A stretch of 30,327 nucleotides of DNA from an uncultured Pseudomonadota bacterium. Lineage in GTDB: Bacteria; Myxococcota_A; Polyangia; HGW-17. Each line of letters begins with the position of its first letter. The first letter of the stretch is position 1. Shown here one piece after another: positions 1-8,300 of this stretch. A program made the translations under genes and the position numbers. Location: assembly GCA_938004375.1 (NCBI GenBank), contig CALKWH010000179.1, forward strand, positions 1 to 30,327, in the 5' to 3' direction. The notes under the pieces are model-generated. The model did no database searches and was not told where the DNA came from. It saw only the letters and a list, made by a program, of their open reading frames with translations.

Positions 1-74
1 TTTTTTTTCAAGCAGAAGACGGCATACGATGTCGTATTCGGGGACGGGAGTTCAGCCGTGTGCTCTTCCGATCT
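1..74 (+). other. Illumina P7-side adapter contamination
   Basis: After eight T residues the sequence begins with CAAGCAGAAGACGGCATACG, the Illumina P7 flow-cell sequence. An index-like stretch follows, and it ends in TGTGCTCTTCCGATCT at position 74. The middle has a few differences from the published adapter, as expected of low-quality read ends. This is not biological sequence, and the genome starts at 75. Confidence 0.97.
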
Positions 75-563
75 GGAGGCGTCGGTGAGCGTGAAGGACA
101 GGCGCTCCCCGGGGACCTTCGCCGCGGGGTTCCGGCCCCACCCCACCAGGACACGGTCCGCGCGCCCGGACCCGCCCGGCACCAGCCGGGCCAGACGCGG
201 GAAGCCCGCGTGGGCGGCGGCGGCCACGATCGTCCCCTCCGGCGTGCGGAACTGGATCCGGTCCGCGTACACGTAGGCCAGCAGACGGTTCAGCCCGCGG
301 TCGAAGCGGCCGGCAATCACGAACTGCACGGGACCGTCCCCCGCGGGCAGCTTCACGAGTTCGACGTGCGCCCCGTCGACCGTGAACCGGTCCTCCCGAA
401 TGCGGGGGTTCACCGGACGCGTCTCGGTGGGCGGCGGCACCGGCGTCATGACGACCTCGGTCTCGGGGGCTTGGTCGGGGACCGGGGGAGCGTCCTTGCG
501 CTGGGGCACCGGCCGCCGGCAGGCAGCGGCAAACAACAGCAGAATCATCAGGTTACGAATCAT
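75..563 (-). CDS. putative lipoprotein, 3'-truncated by the contig end
   Basis: An open frame of 163 codons starts at ATG 563 and runs without a stop into the adapter at 74, so the C-terminus is missing. The start is preceded by GAGAGG about 7 bases upstream. The N-terminus (MIRNLMILLLFAAAC) is a short signal peptide with a weak lipobox around Cys15 (AAAC instead of the usual L-x-x-C). A Pro/Thr-rich linker follows (about residues 16-50), then a domain I do not recognise. This suggests a lipoprotein displayed on the envelope. It lies 94 bp downstream of the molybdenum hydroxylase genes in the same orientation and could be the last gene of that operon, but nothing in the sequence ties their functions together. 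Function unknown. Confidence 0.72.
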
Positions 564-615
564 GTCGTCAACCTCTCACGGCCCCGGCGACGCTTCCGTC
601 CGGCGATGAGCCTCC

Positions 616-663
616 GCGCCGCGGATCAACCGCGCCGCGGATCAACCGCGCCGCGGTTCAACC
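616..663. repeat. 16-bp tandem repeat, three copies
   Basis: Three head-to-tail copies of GCGCCGCGGATCAACC lie at 616-631, 632-647 and 648-663. The third has one change (GGTTCAACC). The third copy contains the last codons and the TGA stop of the Mo-subunit gene (stop at 658-660). The other two lie in the gap before the lipoprotein gene. Each unit holds the palindrome CCGCGG, so the transcript could fold. Confidence 0.9.
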
Positions 664-2958
664 GCGCAGGGCTTTGGCCACGCGCTCGGGGGTGAACGGA
701 CCCTGGGTCAGGCGGACGCCGCAGGCATCACGGATGGCGTTGGAGATCGCCGGCAACGCGCCGTTGATCGAGATCTCGGACACGCTCTTGGCGCCGTAAG
801 GGCCGGTGGTCTCGTAGGTGGGGACCATGATCGTGACCATCTCGGGCATGTCGGCGGTGGTGAAGATCTTGTAGTGCCCGAACGAGGGGTTGAGCATGCG
901 CCCCTTCTCGTTGAACAGATACTCCTCGGTGAGCGCGTAGGAGATGCCGTTCATGGTGGCGCCCTCGGTCTGGCCCTCGGCCAGTTTCGGGTGGATCGTG
1001 GTGCCGCAGTCCACCGCCGAGACGTACTTCAGGAGCTTGACGAAGCCGGTGTCCAGGTCCACCTCGACCTCGGCGAAGTGCGCGGCGAACGGCGGCGGGC
1101 TCTTCTCGCTGATGTGGGAGGCCGTGGCCATGATCTGCTTCTGGTTGTGCGAGTACAGGCTGTGCAGGGCGACCGCGGAGCAGGTGAGCTCCATGGGCCC
1201 GCCGAGGATGCGCCCGTCCTCGATGGTCAGTTTCTCCTGGTCGCACTTCTGCATCTCGGCGGCCACCTCGAGGATCTGGTGCCGGACCATCAGTGCGGCC
1301 TTGCGCACGGCGTTGCCGGACAGGTACGTGGTGGAGGAGGCGTAGGCGCCCACGTCGAAGGGGGTCACGTCGGTGTCCGAGGACAGCGGGATGATCATGT
1401 CCGTGTCCACGCCCAGGGCCTCGGCGGCGATCTGGGCGAGCACCGTATCCGAGCCGGTGCCCAGGTCGGTGGCGCCGATGAGCAGGTTGAACGAGCCGTC
1501 CTCGTTGAGCTTGAGGGTGGCGGCGCCCATGTCGACGTACGGGATCGAGCTGCCCTGCATCAGGATGGCCATGCCCACGCCGCGGGCCTTGCGCCCGGAC
1601 TTCTCGCGGGGGCGGCCCCAGCCGATGGCCTCGGCGCCCCGGGAGATGCACTCGGGCAGCCCGCAGGAGCCGATGGTCATCTCCACACCCTCGGTGCCCT
1701 CGCCCAGAGCCTTGAAGATCGGGGAACCCTGGCCGGAGCGGATGTGGTTCTGCACGCGCAGCTCCAGCGGATCGCGGCCCAGCTTCGCCGCCGCCTCGTC
1801 AATCAGGCATTCGACCGAGAACACGGCCTGGGTGGCGCCATAGCCCCGGTACGCCCCGCCCACGGGCAGGTTGGTGTAGGCGCCCTCCATCTTGAACTCG
1901 ATGTGGTCGCAGGGATACATGGGCAGGACCTTGGAACCGCAGTTGGAGCCCACGGTGAGGGCGTGGGAGCCGTAGGCGCCGGTGTTGAGCACCATGTGCA
2001 TTCGGATCGCCTGGATCTTGCCATCCTTCGAAAGCCCCAGGGTAGTGGTGCACACCGAGGGGTGGCGCGTGCGGGAGGACACGAACTCGTCCTTGCGGGT
2101 GTACTCCAGCAGCACCGGCTGTCCGGAGCGCAGGCAGAGCATGGTGGTCACGTCCTCGAGGAGGACCTCCTGCTTGGCGCCGAAGCCGCCGCCGATGCGG
2201 GGCTTGACCACCCGGATGCGGCGCACCGGGATCTGGCAGCACTGAGCCACGATGCGGCGCACGTGCCAGGGCACCTGGGTGGAGGTGGTGATGCGCACGC
2301 GGCCGTAGGGGTCAAGCTCGGCCAGCGTGATGTGCGGCTCGATGGGGCAGTGCTGGGCGTACTGGGTCACGTAGGTGCCCGAGACCACCACGTCGCACTT
2401 CGCCAAGGCGCCATCCACGTCGCCCACGCGGGTCTCGACCAGGGCGGCCAGGTTGCGCTGGGGTTCGTAGTGCACGGGGATAACGACGTGGGCGTCGGGC
2501 TCGTCGTGGATGACCGGGGCGCCCGGCTGCAGCGCGCGGACCGGGTCGAACACCGGCTCGAGGAGCTCGTACTCGACCTCGATCAGGGAGAGGGCCTGCT
2601 CGGCGAGCTCCGGGGTCTCGGCGGCCACGGCGGCCACGCGATCTCCCACGTAGCGGACCTTGTCGTCGAACATGACCGTGTCGTAGGGGCTGGGCTCGGG
2701 GAAGCCCTGGCCGGCGGTGGTGTGCAGCACGCGCGGCACGTTGCCGTGATAAAGGACGGCGTACACGCCCTCGAGGGCCTCGGCCTTCGAGACGTCGATC
2801 CGCTTGATGCGGGCGTGGGCGTGGGGGGACGTGAGGATCCGCCCGCACAGCGCGTTCTCCGGGGCCAGGTCAGCCACGAAGAGGGAGCCGCCGGTCGCCA
2901 GCGCCATCCCGTCCACCTTGCGGACGTTGGTTCCGACTTGCGAGAACGAATTACTCAT
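658..2958 (-). CDS. molybdenum hydroxylase large subunit (xanthine dehydrogenase/aldehyde oxidase family)
   Basis: This 766-residue catalytic subunit would bind molybdopterin and hydroxylate a purine-, aldehyde- or N-heterocycle-type substrate in the cytoplasm. An N-terminal a/b hammerhead domain spans about residues 10-125 (TGGSLFVADL onward), followed by two Mo-cofactor-binding halves. Visible motifs are GGGFGAKQE (256-264), AYRGYG (369-374, the substrate-side arginine loop) and GAKSVSEISING with the expected catalytic glutamate at E728. AYRGYG differs from the AYxCSFR loop of form I CO dehydrogenase. ATG at 2958 has AGGAGG just upstream and overlaps the 2Fe-2S gene by 8 bp, implying translational coupling. 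Length is typical for a separate large subunit. The substrate cannot be assigned from sequence, and no XdhC-like maturation gene is visible nearby. Confidence 0.93.
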   Translation of the reverse strand: MSNSFSQVGTNVRKVDGMALATGGSLFVADLAPENALCGRILTSPHAHARIKRIDVSKAEALEGVYAVLYHGNVPRVLHTTAGQGFPEPSPYDTVMFDDKVRYVGDRVAAVAAETPELAEQALSLIEVEYELLEPVFDPVRALQPGAPVIHDEPDAHVVIPVHYEPQRNLAALVETRVGDVDGALAKCDVVVSGTYVTQYAQHCPIEPHITLAELDPYGRVRITTSTQVPWHVRRIVAQCCQIPVRRIRVVKPRIGGGFGAKQEVLLEDVTTMLCLRSGQPVLLEYTRKDEFVSSRTRHPSVCTTTLGLSKDGKIQAIRMHMVLNTGAYGSHALTVGSNCGSKVLPMYPCDHIEFKMEGAYTNLPVGGAYRGYGATQAVFSVECLIDEAAAKLGRDPLELRVQNHIRSGQGSPIFKALGEGTEGVEMTIGSCGLPECISRGAEAIGWGRPREKSGRKARGVGMAILMQGSSIPYVDMGAATLKLNEDGSFNLLIGATDLGTGSDTVLAQIAAEALGVDTDMIIPLSSDTDVTPFDVGAYASSTTYLSGNAVRKAALMVRHQILEVAAEMQKCDQEKLTIEDGRILGGPMELTCSAVALHSLYSHNQKQIMATASHISEKSPPPFAAHFAEVEVDLDTGFVKLLKYVSAVDCGTTIHPKLAEGQTEGATMNGISYALTEEYLFNEKGRMLNPSFGHYKIFTTADMPEMVTIMVPTYETTGPYGAKSVSEISINGALPAISNAIRDACGVRLTQGPFTPERVAKALRG

Positions 2959-3427
2959 GGTCTTCCTCCTTCATCACGCGGGCGGCGGTCTGCACGGCCT
3001 CGATCTGCTTCACGTACCCAGTGCACCGGCACAGGTTGCCGTCGAGGCCCTCCCGGATCTGGTCCCCGGTGGGCTCGGGGTACTCCTCGATCACGCTTTT
3101 GGCGGCCAGCAGCATGGAGGGAATGCAGAACCCGCACTGCACGGCGCCCGCGTCCACGAAGGCCGTCTGCAATGGGTGCGGGTGCTCGACGTTGCCCAGG
3201 CTCTCGACGGTCTCCACGCAGCGCCCGGAGGCCTGGGCGGCCAGGATCAGGCAGCTCTTCACGTAGACGCCGTCGAGGAGCACGCCGCAGGCCCCGCAGT
3301 CGCCCTCGCCGCAGCCCTTCTTCACCGAGGCCACGCCCACCGCGCGCAGCAGGTCCAGCAGCGACAGGTCCGGCGCCACTTCCATCTCGATCGTCTGTCC
3401 GTTGATTTCCATCTGAATGGGGATCAT
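2951..3427 (-). CDS. 2Fe-2S subunit of the molybdenum hydroxylase
   Basis: This 158-residue small subunit carries two [2Fe-2S] clusters that pass electrons from the Mo site to FAD. The plant-type ferredoxin half has Cys39, Cys44, Cys47 and Cys59 (CGEGDCGACG, then C). The helical half has Cys98, Cys101, Cys133 and Cys135 (CGFC, then CRCTGY), so both clusters are complete. Length matches CoxS/XdhC-type small subunits. ATG at 3427 is preceded by GGAGAG with a 5-nt spacer. It lies 24 bp after the FAD-subunit gene and overlaps the Mo-subunit start by 8 bp, giving the order FAD, 2Fe-2S, Mo, as in coxMSL-type operons. Confidence 0.95.
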   Translation of the reverse strand: MIPIQMEINGQTIEMEVAPDLSLLDLLRAVGVASVKKGCGEGDCGACGVLLDGVYVKSCLILAAQASGRCVETVESLGNVEHPHPLQTAFVDAGAVQCGFCIPSMLLAAKSVIEEYPEPTGDQIREGLDGNLCRCTGYVKQIEAVQTAARVMKEEDHE

Positions 3428-3451
3428 GGTGTCTCTCCGTTCCTTGTCCGT

Positions 3452-4282
3452 TTACGCCGGCCCTACGGCCGCCTCGAGGGCGCGACGCACCAGCGCCTCG
3501 ACCAACTGCCGCTGATACTCGCGGGACACGCGGAAGTCCGGGCGGGGCTCCACGGCCTCGACCGCCGCCTTCGCCGCCCGCGCGAACGTCTCCGCGCCGG
3601 GGGCCGCGCCCAGAAGCGCCTGCTCGACCTCGGGGACCCGGCGCGCCAGGGGGACGATGGCGCCCAGGGCCACGCGGGCCTCTCGGATCACGCCGTCCTC
3701 CACCCGCAGGCCGCAGGCCACGTCGCACAGGGCGTAGTCCACCAGCGTGCGCGCATATTTGATGTACCCGGCTTTCGGAAGCCCGGCGGTCGAGAACTCG
3801 ACGGCGGTGATCAGTTTTCCGCCGGCCAGCGCGCGCTTCGGATGGTCGGCCAGGAAGGCCGCCACGGGGACGCGCTCCACCCCGGCGGGCGTGGTCAGTT
3901 CAACCACGGCGTCCAACGCCAGCAGCAACACGGGCAGATCGTTCCAGTACACCCCCCGGGCCAGCTCGCCGCCCACGGTGACGACGTTGCGCAGCGGAGT
4001 GGAGCCGACGCTCCTGGCCGCCTCCACGAGAACGGCGGGGAGCTCTCCGGAGCGACGTAACTGGGTCATGGTGACCAGGGCGCCCAGACGGACACGGTCC
4101 CCTTGCACCTCGATGCGCTTCAGGTCGTGCAGATCGGACAGGTCGACCACCGTGCGAACGCTGGGGTCCTTTGAAAGGGAAACCCCGGTGCCGCCTGCCA
4201 GCGCGACGCTGTCCGGCGCCTGGAGCAGGGCCACCGCGGCTTCGACGGACGCGGGACGGACGAATTTTTCTACGTTGATCAT
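3452..4282 (-). CDS. FAD-binding subunit of the molybdenum hydroxylase
   Basis: This 276-residue medium subunit of the CoxM/XdhB type accepts electrons from the 2Fe-2S subunit and passes them to NAD or another acceptor. The FAD-binding signatures are AGGTGVSLSK (about 29-38) and LRNVVTVGGELA (97-108). The C-terminal CO-dehydrogenase flavoprotein domain runs from about 165 to 270. I chose ATG 4282 because GGAGG stands 7 nt upstream. An in-frame start at 4309 would add nine residues without a ribosome-binding site. The second FAD motif reads GGELARGVYWND where the family usually has GGN(I/L)A, so flavin contacts may differ slightly. It is the first gene of the operon. Confidence 0.92.
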   Translation of the reverse strand: MINVEKFVRPASVEAAVALLQAPDSVALAGGTGVSLSKDPSVRTVVDLSDLHDLKRIEVQGDRVRLGALVTMTQLRRSGELPAVLVEAARSVGSTPLRNVVTVGGELARGVYWNDLPVLLLALDAVVELTTPAGVERVPVAAFLADHPKRALAGGKLITAVEFSTAGLPKAGYIKYARTLVDYALCDVACGLRVEDGVIREARVALGAIVPLARRVPEVEQALLGAAPGAETFARAAKAAVEAVEPRPDFRVSREYQRQLVEALVRRALEAAVGPA

Positions 4283-4416
4283 GACGCCTCCAGGATGAGC
4301 GGACCCCACGGCCTTCCACGGAGCCCGGAACTTGGGAACGACTCTTATATCATGGAGTGCACCTCAACTCCAGCTGTCCGGCGCGTCGGTTCAGGACTGA
4401 GGTTCCTCTCCATTCC

Positions 4417-4440
4417 AAATCGAAATCGAAGTCGAAATCG
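4417..4440 (+). repeat. AAATCG hexamer array, 4 units
   Basis: Units are AAATCG, AAATCG, AAGTCG and AAATCG. This is one of four intergenic arrays of the same hexamer in the window. It is nearly an exact inverted copy (23 of 24 bases) of 5346-5369 on the far side of the gene at 4686-5303. Confidence 0.9.
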
Positions 4441-4616
4441 GAGAGCATCCTTCTTGGAAAAAGTTCCTGCTATCGCCCCTCGTTCCGGCCGACCGTGCGT
4501 GGAACCGGGGAAATCAGTGGATTCATCGCCGTATCTTTCATGCATGACCCGTTCCAATGAATCCATCATTTTGACCCGAGGTGCGTCACGCCTTGAAAAA
4601 ATCTTGCAGGTAGCGA

Positions 4617-4645
4617 TTGATTGCGCGGGAAAATTAGGATATATA
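4617..4645 (+). promoter_or_regulatory. sigma70-type promoter candidate for the unknown gene at 4686
   Basis: TTGATT at 4617-4622 and TATATA at 4640-4645 are separated by 17 nt, about 40 bases before the start codon, in a locally AT-rich stretch. The match to consensus is moderate (4 of 6 in each box). Confidence 0.5.
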
Positions 4646-4685
4646 GTCAATCACTGCCCCCGCCCCGAGGGCATCTGGAGGAACC

Positions 4686-5303
4686 ATGGCCAAAGTCCCG
4701 CGCAAACGTTCGATCACGGCGTACCGCAGCGCCCTGCTGTACGCGAAGGCTTCCCTGGAGTTCAACCCGGAGACCAAATCCCTCACCGAGGAATTCCTGC
4801 CCATGCTCCCGAAGGTCAACCAGTTGATCACGGCCGAGAGCGACTGGGCCGATTCCGTCGTGGGAGCCAAGGGCCGGCTGCTGGCCGCCCGCCAGGAATG
4901 GAAGCTCCAGTTCAACCACCTGCTCAAGGAGTTCAACACCTTCGACTACGCCGAGATCGTCGAGGTGCAGGAGGCCGTGCTGGGGGTCTATCCCCGCGGC
5001 AACCGGGGCGCCGACTACGTGGTGCAGGTCGAGACCGCCCAGCCGGTGCTGCAGCGCGTGCTGGCCACCGAGAAGCTGCCCGCCAACGTCAAGTCCAAGC
5101 TCAAGGCGCTGATCAAGGCCGGCGACAGCGTGCTCAAGCTCGCCGCTGCCCATGACGCGCTCCTCGAGAAGAAGGACGCCATGCTCGAGAAGCAGGACGC
5201 CGTCAAACTCGAGATCAACCGCTCCCTCGACCAGATCGACCGCAAGCTCCACAAGATGTTCCCCTACGAGCAGCGCTACCTCGGCGCCTTCTTCTTCAAA
5301 TAG
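4686..5303 (+). CDS. helical protein of unknown function
   Basis: This 205-residue cytoplasmic protein has no signal peptide or membrane segment. ATG 4686 is preceded by GGAGGAACC, a strong ribosome-binding site. The sequence is rich in Lys, Leu, Glu and Ala with long predicted helices. Residues about 135-190 (KSKLKALIKAGDSVLKLAAA, then the ALLEKKDAMLEKQDA near-repeat) look like a coiled coil. It ends in FFFK. I do not recognise a family. The gene stands alone, with its own promoter candidate, and is bracketed by hexamer arrays in inverted orientation (4417-4440 and 5334-5369). It may be a self-contained cassette, but it lacks any transposase or recombinase feature. Codon use is like the neighbours. 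Confidence 0.8.
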   Translation: MAKVPRKRSITAYRSALLYAKASLEFNPETKSLTEEFLPMLPKVNQLITAESDWADSVVGAKGRLLAARQEWKLQFNHLLKEFNTFDYAEIVEVQEAVLGVYPRGNRGADYVVQVETAQPVLQRVLATEKLPANVKSKLKALIKAGDSVLKLAAAHDALLEKKDAMLEKQDAVKLEINRSLDQIDRKLHKMFPYEQRYLGAFFFK

Positions 5304-5333
5304 AAATACCAGTCGACAGTCTGCGGGGGATCA

Positions 5334-5369
5334 CGATATCGATTTCGATTTCGACTTCGATTTCGACTT
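5334..5369 (+). repeat. CGATTT hexamer array, 6 units
   Basis: Units are CGATAT, CGATTT, CGATTT, CGACTT, CGATTT and CGACTT, lying between the stops of two convergent genes (5303 plus, 5398 minus). It is in reverse orientation relative to the array at 4417-4440. Confidence 0.9.
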
Positions 5370-5397
5370 GGAAACGTGGGCCCGACGAACCGGGACG

Positions 5398-8300
5398 CTA
5401 GTTTGCGGCGGTGACGGGGTCGACGCCCATGAGCAGGCCCTCGCGGACGGGGGTTTCGAGGGACTTGAAGGTCTCCTGCGTCCACTTCTCGAAGTCCTTC
5501 TCGTCGGCCATCTCCCGGTACTTGGTCACGAGCAGACCCAGCCCCTGCCAGGACTTGGCGGAGACCTTCATCCGGATCAACTCCTTGACGACGTCCTGAC
5601 GCTCCACGTCGAGATGCCGGGTCTGGCGCTCCAGGTTCTCCAGGATGCGGATACCCGACTCCGGCGCCTCGAGCTTCTCGCACTTGCGGGCGAGCTCGAG
5701 GGCCTGATAGTCCAGGTTCGGCAGGGACTTCAACACCGAGAGGAGATAGTCCACCTTCTCCTCGACGCCCTCCCGGGCGTAATACATCAGCAGTCTCTTG
5801 AGCAGGACCGGATCGTTGCCGCCGAGGTTGACGTAGGCGTCCAGGTGTTCGCGCACCGGTCGGCCGCGCTCGAGGCCCACGCTGGCCAACAAATGCCACA
5901 TGTTCACGTCGAGCTGCTCGTACAGGTCGGTCTGGGGGGCGAGCCAGTCGGCCAGCAGATACGCCGGGGCCCGCAGCTCCAGCTTCCACAGGGCCCGGGC
6001 GAGCTGGTGCACCACGCCGGACTTGATCGTCCCGGGCCGCATCTTCAGGTCGGGGGCGAGGCCCGGCAGGAGGCGGGCGACGAAGGCCGCGAGGGCCACC
6101 TGCGCCGGCCGCTCCTGGGCCAGGAACACCGCCATCAGCCGCGGGAGGGCGAGACCCGGGCGGTCCATCTCCAGGAGCCATCCGGCCACCTTCAGGTGGT
6201 CGGAGACCGACGGCGTCTCGACGCGCCCGAGGGCCTCGACGGCGCGCTCGAGGTGGCCGAGCTTCTCGTGCACGGCGGCGTCGATGCGGTGCCGCTCGGC
6301 GAGGAGCCGAACCTCGTTGCGCCGCGTGAGCGTGAGGATCTCGTCGGCGCGCTGGCGCACCTTGGAGACCTCCTGCCCGGACAGGTCGATGCGCCCGAGG
6401 AGGTAGTCGGCGAACTCGCGCAGCAGGGTGACCGAGGCCGAATCGCGGGTCATGGCCAGGTAGGACAGGCCGTACTCCTGCTTGTGGTGATCGAGCACGT
6501 CCTGAACGCGGAACATAGTGTTATGACCCACCCACGGCAGGACCGTCTCGATGATCGGACGGCGATCCGAGTTCACCACCGAGCCCTGGGCCAGCCGGCG
6601 GGCGACGTCCATCGGGAACAGGTACATGCGCAGGATGCGGTTGACCGTGACGCCGTAGGAGTTCACGATCGGCTTGACGTTCTCCTCCTTGAGGTGGCGC
6701 CGAATGATCTCCGGATCGACCTTGTATTCGCCGTTCACGCCGATGAGGAACACGGAGTTCTCGTCGACCTGGAACACGTGACCGTCGGGGAAGGCTCCCA
6801 CGAAGGCGGCCATGAGGGAACGGAAGCCCTCCTCGTTCATGCGGAACAGGTTCACCCACTGGCAGAGCATGCCGCCGGGCTTGAGGTTCTTGCGCACGAT
6901 CTTGAAGTGCTCGAGGGTGTACAGGTTCGACGCGCCCGAGAGCCACGGGTGCGAGGGCTGGGAGACGACGATGTCGTAGGTGTGCGGGTTGGCCCGGGAG
7001 TGCCTCAGCAGCGCGTTGCGGCCGTCGTCCACGCGCAACTTCACGTTGGGCTTGTCCAGCGGGTGCGGCCGGGTGCCGAACATGAAGCGCGACGCCTTCA
7101 CGACTTCGTGCTCGAGCTCGGCGACCTCGATCTGCTTGAAGTTGCCGTGGGAGAGCATGTCCAGCGTGCCGCCGCCCCCCAGGCCGATGAGCAGCACCTT
7201 CTCGGGGTTCGGGTGCAGGAAGTAGGGGAGCATGCCCAGATAGAGGATCTCCTCCGCGTAGTGGGGCTCGGTGGCGGCGTGGAAGGCCTCGTTGAGGCCG
7301 TTGTTGCGCAGGCGCAGGCCGCCCTCCTTGGTCTTGTGGACGGTGACCACGGTGACGGCACCCTCGGCCTGGAACACCAGGTTCTTCAGGTCGTTGGGAT
7401 CGCCGTACAGCGACTTCACGCGGGATCCGATGGTGTTGGAGTAGTCCTCGACGGAGTAGCGGGAGTTCACCAGGCGGATGACGTTGACGTTGGGGTCGAC
7501 GATCACCATGCCCAGGAACACCATCGTGGCATAGGACAGCAGGCGCAGGCGGCCGTCGGTGCGGAACTTGGAAATCCAGGAGCCGGTCGGGTCGTCGGGC
7601 CGCACGCGGGCGAAGAGCGCCGCCGCGAGGGAGATCACTATCGTAAAGAAGATCATGAACTGCAACAGGGCGTTGAGGTTCTTGACCGTGGGGATGAGGA
7701 TCAGGCCGGTGAGGCCCGCGCCCAGGATGCAGCCCACGGTGTTGAAGGCGTAGACGCTGCCCACCGCCGAGCTCAGGTTGCGGCGCACCGAGGCCAGCCG
7801 GGCGAGCACGGGGAAGGACGCCCCGTAGAAGAACGTGGGGATGGCGATGGAGATGAACACCAGGAACAACTTGAGCGCGAACACCGAGCCGGGAGACTTC
7901 TGCTCCGAGGCGATGTAACCCGAGATCAGGAACGGCATGAGCGGCAGGATCAGGATCGTCAGGATCGCGCCGACGGAGGCGCCGATCTGCAATTTCACGT
8001 AGAAGCCCCACAGGTCATCGGTGCGGTCCATGCGCCCGGCGACCCACAGGGAACCGAAGGCGAGTCCCGCCAGATAGGCCGAGAGCAGGGCGGAGAAGCC
8101 ATAGATGGTGCCGTCCATCAGGATGCCCAGCAGCCGGAACCAGAGGATCTCGTTGCTCAGGGTGATGAACCCGCTGATGAAGGCGATGGCCAGGGCTGCC
8201 GGGGCGCCCCACTTCAGGGCGAACGGAGAGAAGTTGTGCTCGAACCCGTCGGCGCCGGGCGCCCCTTCGGACGGCTCGGACGCCTGCTCCAGGGGCTCCT

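Larger units (their letters stand above)
4283..4685. other. intergenic region between divergent genes
   Basis: This 403-bp stretch is more AT-rich than its surroundings. It contains a four-unit hexamer array (4417-4440) and a good promoter candidate for the plus-strand gene (4617-4645). Short open frames across it are low-complexity translations of the hexamer array. I see no convincing gene here. Confidence 0.6.

Noticed and set aside
874..3405. Long open frame on the plus strand across the molybdenum hydroxylase genes
   Set aside because: It is a shadow of the GC-rich minus-strand genes: low-complexity Gly/Ala/Val/His-rich product, no domain and no ribosome-binding site.
658..4282. Aerobic CO dehydrogenase (coxMSL)
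   Set aside because: The gene order matches, but the large subunit has AYRGYG and not the form I AYxCSFR loop, so CO oxidation is not supported.
4345..4650. Possible small minus-strand gene upstream of the FAD subunit
   Set aside because: It includes the translated hexamer array (RFRLRFRF), lacks a ribosome-binding site and has no recognisable family.
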